Assembly (NCBI GenBank): GCA_025055575.1
Contig: JANWWP010000019.1
Span: 1-36,727, forward strand
Length of the DNA stretch: 36,727 bases
Source: Flavobacteriales bacterium
Lineage (GTDB): Bacteria > Bacteroidota > Bacteroidia > CAIKAF01
Direction of reading: 5' to 3'
Shown here: in pieces, positions 14,572 through 22,051 of the stretch
Layout of the letters: each line of letters opens with the position of its first letter
Numbering within the stretch: position 1 is the first letter of the stretch
Position numbers and translations under genes: made by a program
The notes under the pieces: model-generated
Told to the model about the DNA's origin: nothing
Databases searched by the model: none
Seen by the model: the letters and a program-made list of their open reading frames with translations, nothing else

Positions 14572-15882
14572 ATGAAAAAAATTTCTCTGCCCACCCAGAT
14601 ACTGGTGGCCATGCTGGTGGGTCTTGCGTTGGGTGTTTGGGCAACTCTGGCCGGAGGGCAACGTTGGGTGAACCATTATTTGATGCCCTGGGGGCAGATT
14701 TTTCTCAATCTTCTGAAATTAATTGCCCTGCCCCTCGTGCTGGCTTCTTTGGTATCCGGCGTGGCCTCCCTGCGCTCGGTGCATAGCCTTTCCCGCCTGG
14801 GCAGCAAAACCATTGGGCTCTACATTTTAACGACTGTGCTCGCCGTCTCCATGGGGCTCCTGGTAAGCGGCATAGTGGGGCCTGGAAAATATTTATCTGT
14901 AGAGAAAAGAGAAGCACTCAAAGAAAAATTTGGAGGTGTGGCGGGCCAGAAGGCCGAAGCAGCCCAGGCACAGGCTGATCAAAGCCCGCTTCAGCCTTTG
15001 GTGGACATGGTTCCGAGTAATTTGGTTCAGGCCGCCGGAGACAATACCCGAATGCTCCAGGTAATCGTGTTTGCCATGTTGCTGGGCGTGGCCCTGGTGG
15101 GGGTGTCGGAGGAAAAAGGAATGGCCGTCCGCGCGTTTTTCAATAGCTTCAACGATGTGATGCTGCGTCTCACGGAAATTATTATGCGGGGCGCCCCCTT
15201 GGGAGTTTTGGGTCTCATGGCAGGGGTGGTGGTGCAGATTGGCGGGGACGACCCGGCCGGGCTGGCCGATCTTTTCAGGGCTCTTTTGATGTACATCCTA
15301 TGCGTTTTGACAGCTTTACTACTAATAATTTTGGTAAATTATAGTGTATTGCTAAGGTTTTTTGCCCGACGTTTCTGGGGGCGGCGTTTCTTTAAAACAT
15401 TGCTTCCAGCACAACAGCTGGCTTTCACCACCAGCAGCAGCGCGGCTACTCTCCCGGCCACTATGGAATGTGTGGAAGAGGGTTTAGGTATTCCAAAAAA
15501 AATTGCCGGATTTGTGCTTCCGCTTGGGGCCACCATCAATATGGATGGCACCAGCGCCTATCAGGCCGTGGCCACGGTTTTCATTGCCCAAGCATTTGGA
15601 TTGGATTTGTCCTTTTCCCAGTATTTAACCATTATCCTCACCGCCACCCTGGCCTCCATAGGGTCAGCTGCCGTGCCGGGGGCCGGCATGGTGATGCTGG
15701 TCATTGTCTTGGGGTCGGTGGGTCTTGGGCCGGAAGGCCTGGCTTTGATTGTGGCGCCTGATCGCCTTCTGGATATGGCCCGCACCGTCGTGAACGTCAC
15801 CGGAGATGCGGTGGTCACAGCCGTCGTGGCCCAATCGGAAGGCATTCACCCCTTTGAACATGCATCTAATTCTGAATCATGA
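14572..15882 (+). CDS. dicarboxylate/amino acid:cation symporter
   Basis: A 436-residue transporter of the DAACS (GltP/DctA) family that uses Na+ or H+ gradients to import glutamate, aspartate or C4-dicarboxylates. The serine-rich re-entrant loop TTSSSAATLPATM, the motif GATINMDGTS that forms the cation and substrate site, and the second hairpin IGSAAVPGAG are all visible. There are about eight transmembrane helices plus two hairpins. Residues about 105-150 hold an extra soluble, Ala/Gln-rich loop. I choose the ATG at 14572; a TTG at 14557 would overlap the aminotransferase stop (TTGA) and is an alternative. Placement behind an aminotransferase fits amino acid or dicarboxylate use. Confidence 0.92.
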   Translation: MKKISLPTQILVAMLVGLALGVWATLAGGQRWVNHYLMPWGQIFLNLLKLIALPLVLASLVSGVASLRSVHSLSRLGSKTIGLYILTTVLAVSMGLLVSGIVGPGKYLSVEKREALKEKFGGVAGQKAEAAQAQADQSPLQPLVDMVPSNLVQAAGDNTRMLQVIVFAMLLGVALVGVSEEKGMAVRAFFNSFNDVMLRLTEIIMRGAPLGVLGLMAGVVVQIGGDDPAGLADLFRALLMYILCVLTALLLIILVNYSVLLRFFARRFWGRRFFKTLLPAQQLAFTTSSSAATLPATMECVEEGLGIPKKIAGFVLPLGATINMDGTSAYQAVATVFIAQAFGLDLSFSQYLTIILTATLASIGSAAVPGAGMVMLVIVLGSVGLGPEGLALIVAPDRLLDMARTVVNVTGDAVVTAVVAQSEGIHPFEHASNSES

Positions 15883-17018
15883 TATTATTTGATGATCCTA
15901 TTGTTCGGGAAAATCTCCTGCCGTTCACATTCACCCGTCCCGTAGGCGCATTGAGAACGGGCATTGACACTTTGGCCGAAAAATGGGAAAATTGGCTTGG
16001 AGAGCCGGCATTTTTTAAAACGGAAACTTATTTGCAAGAAAAATTTCCATTCCGTGAAAACGAATCCCTTTGGGTGGAGGGATCCCTTATTCCAGATGAA
16101 ACTTTAGCAGAAGCGGTACGGCATTTAAGGGAGGGGGAGGTTCTTGTAGATACAATGGGTCAGCGCTTAGCCTGGAGGGCTGAACCTATTCGTGAAATTG
16201 TATATTCCAAGCCATTTCTTAAACTGTCACAGCTCTGGGAAATTTTTTCCCTGAACGATTTGATCCTGCGCAAGGATTTTCAAAGGCTCACCCGAGGCCG
16301 TGAAAGCCAGCCCCTGAGTCCCACCAACACGCTCATTGGCCCGAAAGACAACCTTTTCATTGAAGAAGGTGCGCGGGTAGAAGCCTCGGTGCTCAATGTA
16401 TCCACGGGCCCTATCTACATCGGACGGGCGGCCGAGGTGATGGAAGGCTGTCTGCTTCGTGGGCCTATTGCCCTGTGCGAGGGAGCCCAAGTGAAGATGG
16501 GCGCTAAAATTTACGGAGCATCCACGTTTGGGCCCTACGTGCGGGTGGGTGGCGAAGTAAATAACAGCGTGATGCTGGGATATTGTAACAAAGGGCACGA
16601 TGGATTTTTGGGGAACAGTGTGGTGGGGGAGTGGTGTAATCTGGGAGCCGACAGCAACAACAGCAATTTGAAAAATAATTATGCGCCTGTGAAACTCTGG
16701 AATTACGGCCGTCAGGGCTTCGTGAATACCGGACTCCAGTTTTGCGGATTATTTATGGGGGATCACAGTAAGTGCGGCATAAACACCATGTTCAATACGG
16801 GCACGGTGGTGGGGATGAGCGCCAATATTTTTGGCAGCGGCTTTCCCAGAAATTTTATACCTTCTTTTGCTTGGGGCGGCGCCCAAGGTTTCCAGACCTA
16901 TCGGCTGGACGAAGCCATAGCTACAGCGCGGCGCGTGATGGAACGGCGCCAGGTGCCATTTACCCCTGCCGATGCCGCTATTTTTGCGGAGGTCTTTGCA
17001 CGGGATGCCTTCAAATAA
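15879..17018 (+). CDS. GlmU-like putative sugar nucleotidyltransferase
   Basis: A 379-residue protein of the Bacteroidota GlmU-like family. The N-terminal part (1-130, starting FDDPIVRENLLPFTFTRP) is a short, diverged version of the nucleotidyltransferase fold, and residues about 150-320 form a left-handed beta-helix of hexapeptide repeats (GAKIYGASTFGPYVRVGGEV, GADSNNSNLKNN). Members are thought to supply UDP-N-acetylglucosamine in species without a classical GlmU. The usual N-terminal GxGTRM nucleotide loop is not visible. The ATG overlaps the symporter stop (ATGA). Confidence 0.8.
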   Translation: MILFDDPIVRENLLPFTFTRPVGALRTGIDTLAEKWENWLGEPAFFKTETYLQEKFPFRENESLWVEGSLIPDETLAEAVRHLREGEVLVDTMGQRLAWRAEPIREIVYSKPFLKLSQLWEIFSLNDLILRKDFQRLTRGRESQPLSPTNTLIGPKDNLFIEEGARVEASVLNVSTGPIYIGRAAEVMEGCLLRGPIALCEGAQVKMGAKIYGASTFGPYVRVGGEVNNSVMLGYCNKGHDGFLGNSVVGEWCNLGADSNNSNLKNNYAPVKLWNYGRQGFVNTGLQFCGLFMGDHSKCGINTMFNTGTVVGMSANIFGSGFPRNFIPSFAWGGAQGFQTYRLDEAIATARRVMERRQVPFTPADAAIFAEVFARDAFK

Positions 17019-19416
17019 ATCCCCAATCTTCGCCCCAGTAGTAAAGCTTCGGCTTTTATTGGGGTGCGCTTTAGCGGGGTTCATCATCTCCTGCAGTCCT
17101 TTACGCAAATCACAACCCCATGATTACTTGGTGACCCGCGTGCGGGTATTACAGGGCAAACATTCGGAAATTGACGACAATTTGTTGGATTACAGTTTTG
17201 TCCGCACCAACCGAAAGACCTTTGGAGTTTTCCGGCTTCCGTTGCAGCTGTATTTGTCTGTCCAACAGGAAAAAATGCAAAAGCGTCGGCAGTATTTGGA
17301 CTCTCTGCGCCTGGTAAAAAATGAGCGGCGCATTGCCCGCGGAAAAAAAGGCAACCTCAAGTCGCGACGAACTCTTGGGGAGATTGTGTTGAGTATGGGT
17401 GAGAAGCCGGCGTTGTTGGACTCCCTGCAAGTGGCCAGGTCCGCCACCAATATGCAAAAAGCCTTGGTCAACGAGGGTTTTTTTGACGCTCGGGTCCGCG
17501 ACTCCATCGTCCTGAAAAAAAAACGTAGGGCGCATGTATATTTTATTGTGGAAGAAGGCCAGCCCTATCGTATTCGCCAATATAGTTTCTCAGCTTCCAA
17601 CCGCTACATGCAGGAGGAAATTTCCAAGGCCATGGCGCAAAGCCCCATCCAAACCGGAAAGCCCTTCGATCTCCGCCGCCTGAACCAGGAACGCGATCGG
17701 ATTACCAAGCTATTACGGCAAAAAAGCTTTTTCTTTTTCAGTAAAGATTACATCTCATTTGAAGCCGACACGGGTGTGGGCGACCACCTGGTGGATCTTA
17801 AAATGGTGATTAAAAATCCCAACTATTATTTAAAAACCGAAACCGACAGCTTTCCGGTCAAAAGGCATCACTCCTGCAAAATCCGGAATATCTATGTGGA
17901 TACAGACTTTAATATTCTCGAAAGTTCAGCAACAAAGCACAATTATGACACATTGAAAGGCTATATCTTCATGTATGAGGATTATTTAAAAATTAAACCT
18001 ACAATTATTGCTAAGAATATTATTCTTGAGTCCGGAAATACATTCAATTCTGATGATCATGATAAGACCTACGCTTATTTAAGTAATTTAAGAATTTTCA
18101 AATTTATCAATATTACATATAAATATGTGGGTCGGGAGGACGGTTATGAAATGCTGGACTGCTTCATTCAATTGACCCCCTCCGATCATCAGAGTGTGAC
18201 GTTTAATACTCAGGGCACCACCACCGGGTCCTTTCCGGGTATGGAGGCCATGGCCACGTACACCAATCGCAACGCCTTTTATGGGGCGGAGACATTCACT
18301 TTCAATGTGCTCGGGCGCGGCGAATCGCAACTTGTGGCCGCAGATATTCCCAACCGCCGGATTATTTTCAACACCTTGGAATACGGGGGAAATCTTTCCG
18401 TTCAATCGCCCAAATTCCTTGTCCCTTTTAACATTGGCCGCTATTCTAAGCGCAATCAGCCTGTGACCACCCTTAAGATGGGTCTCACGTATCAGAGTCG
18501 TCCCGATTATCAAAGATTTTTATCCTCCGCTTCTTTCGGATATGAATGGAATGAAACGCCGAAAAAACGCCACACCATAATTCCTGCGGATATTAACATC
18601 ATCAATGTCAATCTTTCAAATTCTTTTCGGAGTTATCTCAATAGTCTGAATGATAAGTTTTTGTTAAACAGTTTCACCAGCCATATAATTTCGGGATTTG
18701 TGTATGTATTTGGCTACAACGAGCCACGCCCATCCCGTGGCTACACCAAAAGCCTGCGGATAGACGCCCAATTTGGCGGTAACACTTTGTGGCTGGCAGG
18801 CCGCCTGCTCAAATGGCCAGCGGACAATATCGGACGGCGCACCCTGGCCAATATTCCTTTTGCCCAATATGCCCGCCTGGAGCCGGACTTCAGGCAATAT
18901 TTTATTTTCAAGGGGAATTATGTTTTGGCTACCCGCCTCAACATTGGTGTGGGCCTGCCTTATGGCAACAGCCGTGTGCTGCCTTTTGAAAAAAGTTTTT
19001 TTGCGGGCGGGGCCACGGATTTGCGGGGCTTTCTGGCCCGTCGCGTGGGTCCGGGGCGTTTTCCAGGAAAAGCCTATGACCAGTTTGGAGATATCAAGAT
19101 TCTGCTTTCGGTGGAGCAAAGAATTCCTGTCCTTAAACAAATTGAAGTAGCCCTGTTTGCCGATGCTGGCAACATCTGGCTCTTCAGGCCGGATGGCGCG
19201 CGGCCCGGAGGCCACTTCCGGTTCCCTGATTTCTACCGGCAGATGGCGCTGAGCGTGGGTTTTGGTTTGCGTTTGAATTTGGGCTTTTTTATTTTCCGTT
19301 TGGACCCTTCCGTGCCCATCTATGATCCCAGCGCTTACTACGGGGATGTGTGGGTGGTGAAATTTTTGAAACTGAAAAGTATTATTGGTAATTTTGCCAT
19401 TGGATATCCTTTTTAA
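17005..19416 (+). CDS. tamL: TamL-type BamA-family outer-membrane lipoprotein
   Basis: An 803-residue Omp85 protein. It begins with a lipoprotein signal (residues 14-30, lipobox FIIS-Cys30), has POTRA-like domains at about 40-430, and a C-terminal 16-strand barrel with the Omp85 motif region GGATDLRGF and the terminal aromatic YPF. In Bacteroidota the lipidated TamA relative is called TamL and works with TamB in envelope assembly; TamB is not in this window. I use the ATG at 17005, which overlaps the GlmU-like gene by 14 bp; the longer frame adds 11 unlikely residues. The region about 17880-18130 is clearly more AT-rich than the rest of the gene. Confidence 0.88.
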   Translation: MPSNKSPIFAPVVKLRLLLGCALAGFIISCSPLRKSQPHDYLVTRVRVLQGKHSEIDDNLLDYSFVRTNRKTFGVFRLPLQLYLSVQQEKMQKRRQYLDSLRLVKNERRIARGKKGNLKSRRTLGEIVLSMGEKPALLDSLQVARSATNMQKALVNEGFFDARVRDSIVLKKKRRAHVYFIVEEGQPYRIRQYSFSASNRYMQEEISKAMAQSPIQTGKPFDLRRLNQERDRITKLLRQKSFFFFSKDYISFEADTGVGDHLVDLKMVIKNPNYYLKTETDSFPVKRHHSCKIRNIYVDTDFNILESSATKHNYDTLKGYIFMYEDYLKIKPTIIAKNIILESGNTFNSDDHDKTYAYLSNLRIFKFINITYKYVGREDGYEMLDCFIQLTPSDHQSVTFNTQGTTTGSFPGMEAMATYTNRNAFYGAETFTFNVLGRGESQLVAADIPNRRIIFNTLEYGGNLSVQSPKFLVPFNIGRYSKRNQPVTTLKMGLTYQSRPDYQRFLSSASFGYEWNETPKKRHTIIPADINIINVNLSNSFRSYLNSLNDKFLLNSFTSHIISGFVYVFGYNEPRPSRGYTKSLRIDAQFGGNTLWLAGRLLKWPADNIGRRTLANIPFAQYARLEPDFRQYFIFKGNYVLATRLNIGVGLPYGNSRVLPFEKSFFAGGATDLRGFLARRVGPGRFPGKAYDQFGDIKILLSVEQRIPVLKQIEVALFADAGNIWLFRPDGARPGGHFRFPDFYRQMALSVGFGLRLNLGFFIFRLDPSVPIYDPSAYYGDVWVVKFLKLKSIIGNFAIGYPF

Positions 19417-19429
19417 TTGTCATTTTTAC

Positions 19430-19624
19430 ATGAAAAAAATTTTTTTTCTCTGCATCACGGCTTCTCTTTCAATGATTTCCTGTAAAAAAGAAGTTTGTAT
19501 TCGCTGCACCCCCATTGCGGATCCTTCCGGTCCAGAGCAACGCGAATGCTCTAAGGATAAAGACGAAAGGGCATCTTTTATGGTGAAATGGATAAAAGCA
19601 GGCTACAATTGTGCGGAAGATTAA
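19430..19624 (+). CDS. small lipoprotein of unknown function
   Basis: A 64-residue protein starting MKKIFFLCITASLSMISC, a classical lipoprotein signal with Cys18 as the lipidation site. The mature part is about 47 residues with four further cysteines besides Cys18 (CIRC, EC, NC), perhaps two disulfides. I do not recognise the family. It lies 13 bp after the TamL gene and 10 bp before the coiled-coil lipoprotein, so it belongs to the same unit. The frame extends 15 residues upstream into TamL, but the ATG at 19430 fits the signal peptide. Confidence 0.7.
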   Translation: MKKIFFLCITASLSMISCKKEVCIRCTPIADPSGPEQRECSKDKDERASFMVKWIKAGYNCAED

Positions 19625-19634
19625 ATATCTGGCC

Positions 19635-20513
19635 ATGAAAAAAACAGCATATTTTCTGATTCTTCTCTGCGTTTCCTTTTCGATCAGCTCCTGCGGTGAT
19701 CATACAAAAGAAAAGGAACGTTATCAGGCTACCATTGACTCCCTGACGCGGCAACTGGATGAGAAAGACAACTCTGTCAATGAGTTTTTAAAAGCTTTCA
19801 ATGAAATTGAGGAAAGTTTATTACAGGTTCAAAACAAGCAGCGCAGCATTGAAAGCGGCTCCCTCTCTGCCGGAGAGACCAATGCTAACGTTAAAGCCCG
19901 CATCGAGGAAGAAATCCGTTCCATCAATGAAGCGATGGCTGAATCGCGAAATAAAATGGCGGAACTTCAAGGCAAGCTGAAAAAGTCCAATTTGAAGATT
20001 GTGGAATTAGAAAAGATGATCACCCGGCTCAACAGCTCTTTGGCCGAAAAAGATGCTGAAATTGCCTCTCTAAATGAAAAACTAATTGCCATGAATTATA
20101 AAGTGGAGGGCCTCACCCAGGAAGTCTCCACGCTGCGGGCTGAAAAGCAGGCCGTCACGCAGGAACTGGAAACCAAATCCCGGGAAGCCGAAGAAAAAAC
20201 CACCGAATTAAACACCGCCTACTACGCCATAGGTACAAAAAAAGAACTCATAGACAAGGGGGTGTTGAGCAAGGAAGGAATTTACTCAGGCCCTAAAGCC
20301 CGCGGGAAACTCGGGGTCACTTTCAATGAAAAATCTTTTACCCGGGTGGATATCCGTACGACGAGCGAGCTTCTTCTCAATGCCAAAAAGGCCCGCCTGC
20401 TGAGCAGCCATCCCGCCGGATCTTTCACCCTCACGGGCGAAAAACTTGTCATCTCCCAGCCCCAGGAATTCTGGAAAGCCAGTAAATATTGTGTCGTGGA
20501 GATTGTACGCTAA
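19635..20513 (+). CDS. coiled-coil lipoprotein
   Basis: A 292-residue surface or periplasmic lipoprotein. Residues 1-20 are a signal with lipobox SISS-Cys20. Residues about 28-200 form a long heptad-patterned coiled coil rich in Glu, Lys and Leu. Residues about 205-292 (from NTAYYAIGTKKEL) form a small compact domain found at the end of many Bacteroidota coiled-coil proteins, some of which are annotated as collagen-binding Cbp1-like adhesins; I would not assign that function here. I start at the ATG at 19635, as the longer frame adds only eight residues overlapping the previous gene. Confidence 0.8.
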   Translation: MKKTAYFLILLCVSFSISSCGDHTKEKERYQATIDSLTRQLDEKDNSVNEFLKAFNEIEESLLQVQNKQRSIESGSLSAGETNANVKARIEEEIRSINEAMAESRNKMAELQGKLKKSNLKIVELEKMITRLNSSLAEKDAEIASLNEKLIAMNYKVEGLTQEVSTLRAEKQAVTQELETKSREAEEKTTELNTAYYAIGTKKELIDKGVLSKEGIYSGPKARGKLGVTFNEKSFTRVDIRTTSELLLNAKKARLLSSHPAGSFTLTGEKLVISQPQEFWKASKYCVVEIVR

Positions 20514-20536
20514 GGCTGCGTTGGCGGGATAAACAT

Positions 20537-20570
20537 TCTGTTCAATAAAAGAACAGAGCGTTTATTAATT
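20537..20570 (+). terminator. terminator after the coiled-coil lipoprotein
   Basis: A perfect 7-bp stem, TCTGTTC at 20537-20543 and GAACAGA at 20551-20557, with a 7-nt A/T loop, followed by a T-rich tract on the plus strand. It lies 24 nt after the lipoprotein stop and between convergent genes, so it may also serve thyA from the other side. The stem is short, hence moderate confidence. Confidence 0.5.
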
Positions 20571-20595
20571 TTCCCTTTTGAACAATCCTCTTGCT

Positions 20596-21390
20596 CTAAA
20601 CTGCCACATCAGCCCGAATGGGCGGATGCGGGTGATAGTCAAGTATCTCGATGTCTTCGAAACGGAAATCAAAAATATTTTGAACTTTTGGGTTGAGTCG
20701 TAGCCGAGGCAGAGGACGCAAGTCGCGGGAGAGCTGAAGCCGGGCCTGATCTATGTGATTGCTATACAAATGGGCATCGCCCAGCGTATGCACGAATTCC
20801 CCGGGCTGCAGCTGGGTCACTTGCGCCATCATACACGTGAGTAGGGCATAGCCTGCGATATTAAAAGGAACCCCCAGAAAAACATCGGCGCTGCGCTGAT
20901 ATAATTGGCAGCTGAGGCGTCCCTCCAGCACGTAAAACTGAAAGAGGGTGTGGCAGGGTGGCAAAGCCATGCGGGGCAGATCGGCCGGATTCCAAGCCGA
21001 AACCACAAGGCGCCGGGAATGGGGATTGCGACGGATTTCATCCACCACCCACTGAATCTGGTCAATCACCCGGCCGTCTGGCGCTTCCCAGGCCCGCCAC
21101 TGTTTGCCATACACGGGGCCTAATTCTCCTGCCTCGTCCGCCCATTCATCCCAGATGGTGACCCCGTTCTCGCGAAGGTAGCGAATATTGGTTTCTCCTT
21201 TCAGAAACCATAAAATTTCGTGAACCACCGATTTGAAGTGTACTTTTTTGGTGGTCACCAATGGGAAGCCTTCGGCCAGATCAAACCGCATCTGATATCC
21301 AAAAATCGAATAGGTCCCGGTGCCGGTGCGGTCGCTTTTAAAAACACCTTTTTCCAGAATGGTTTGAAGCAAATCATGATAGGCTTGCAT
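20596..21390 (-). CDS. thyA: thymidylate synthase
   Basis: A 264-residue ThyA of exactly normal length, making dTMP from dUMP with methylenetetrahydrofolate as donor of the methyl group. The N-terminus has the phosphate-binding DRTGTGT, the catalytic cysteine sits in [11 protein letters not shown], and the folate and nucleotide contacts ([21 protein letters not shown]) are all intact. The C-terminus ends in IRADVAV, the usual closing segment. No folA is next to it; the neighbouring genes are unrelated, and it is divergent from the Rieske gene across 117 bp. Confidence 0.98.
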   Translation of the reverse strand: MQAYHDLLQTILEKGVFKSDRTGTGTYSIFGYQMRFDLAEGFPLVTTKKVHFKSVVHEILWFLKGETNIRYLRENGVTIWDEWADEAGELGPVYGKQWRAWEAPDGRVIDQIQWVVDEIRRNPHSRRLVVSAWNPADLPRMALPPCHTLFQFYVLEGRLSCQLYQRSADVFLGVPFNIAGYALLTCMMAQVTQLQPGEFVHTLGDAHLYSNHIDQARLQLSRDLRPLPRLRLNPKVQNIFDFRFEDIEILDYHPHPPIRADVAV

Positions 21391-21507
21391 GACTCCCTAA
21401 AGTTATGTTAAGATAGAAACTTTTTTTTCACAGCCAGAAAAAACTTATACAACTTTTTTAAGTCATGGTTTTCTTTAATTTGCTCCAGAAACTAAAATCA
21501 CCAGTTT

Positions 21508-21945
21508 ATGAACAAAAGACGGGAATTTTTGAAAACCACCTGTGCCCTGTGCGGTGTGACCTTAGCCTCAGGGAGCGCCGGAGTGTGGTTGTCTGGGTGC
21601 AAAACTTTGGAAAAACCAGCTGAAGAGTCTGGTTTTGCGGTGCGCGATGGCCTCCTCAAAATCCCGGTATCGGCTGTTGCGGCTGAAGGTTCTGTCATCC
21701 AGGCCCATGGTTTGTCCAGGGAGCTTTACATTCACCCAAACGCCGATGGCACCTTTGAAGCACTCTTGCTCCGCTGCACCCACATGAACGGCAAATTGAA
21801 TCCGACCCCTGAAGGCTTTACCTGCGCATTGCACGGCAGCCGTTTTGCTAAAACCGGTGCGGTATTGAAAGGGCCGGCTAAGGAACCTTTAAAAAAATAT
21901 CCGGTGAATCGCCAGGGAGATCAGCTCATCATCCAGGTAGCCTAA
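21508..21945 (+). CDS. small Rieske 2Fe-2S protein, Tat-exported
   Basis: A 145-residue electron-transfer protein with a Rieske cluster. The two ligand boxes are Cys90-x-His92 (CTHMNG) and Cys106-x2-His109 (CALHGS), 13 residues apart. The N-terminus carries a twin-arginine motif (KRREFLK, residues 3-9) followed by LSG-Cys31, a possible lipobox, so the folded protein is probably Tat-exported and perhaps lipidated. The cluster-binding disulfide of the bc1 Rieske proteins (extra Cys after each box) is missing, as in ferredoxin-like Rieske domains. No cytochrome b is adjacent, so its partner is unknown. The TonB receptor starts 106 bp later. Confidence 0.9.
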   Translation: MNKRREFLKTTCALCGVTLASGSAGVWLSGCKTLEKPAEESGFAVRDGLLKIPVSAVAAEGSVIQAHGLSRELYIHPNADGTFEALLLRCTHMNGKLNPTPEGFTCALHGSRFAKTGAVLKGPAKEPLKKYPVNRQGDQLIIQVA

Positions 21946-21983
21946 AAAAGTTTCTTTTGGATATTTAATTTTTCATTAAGAGG

Positions 21984-21999
21984 GCAATTTTATTATTGC
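21984..21999. promoter_or_regulatory. palindrome upstream of the TonB-dependent receptor
   Basis: A perfect inverted repeat, GCAAT (21984-21988) and ATTGC (21995-21999) with a 6-bp spacer, lying 52 nt before the receptor start codon. It could be an operator for a dimeric regulator or a weak hairpin at the end of the Rieske transcript; there is no T-run after it. Confidence 0.3.
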
Positions 22000-22051
22000 G
22001 CCGGGCAGGGATGTCGCTCATGTGTACTGAAAAAACAATTTTTTTCATTTT

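Noticed and set aside
17515-17523. Run of nine A in the TamL gene as a frameshift site
   Set aside because: It encodes Lys codons in frame and the downstream protein is intact; no alternative product is evident.
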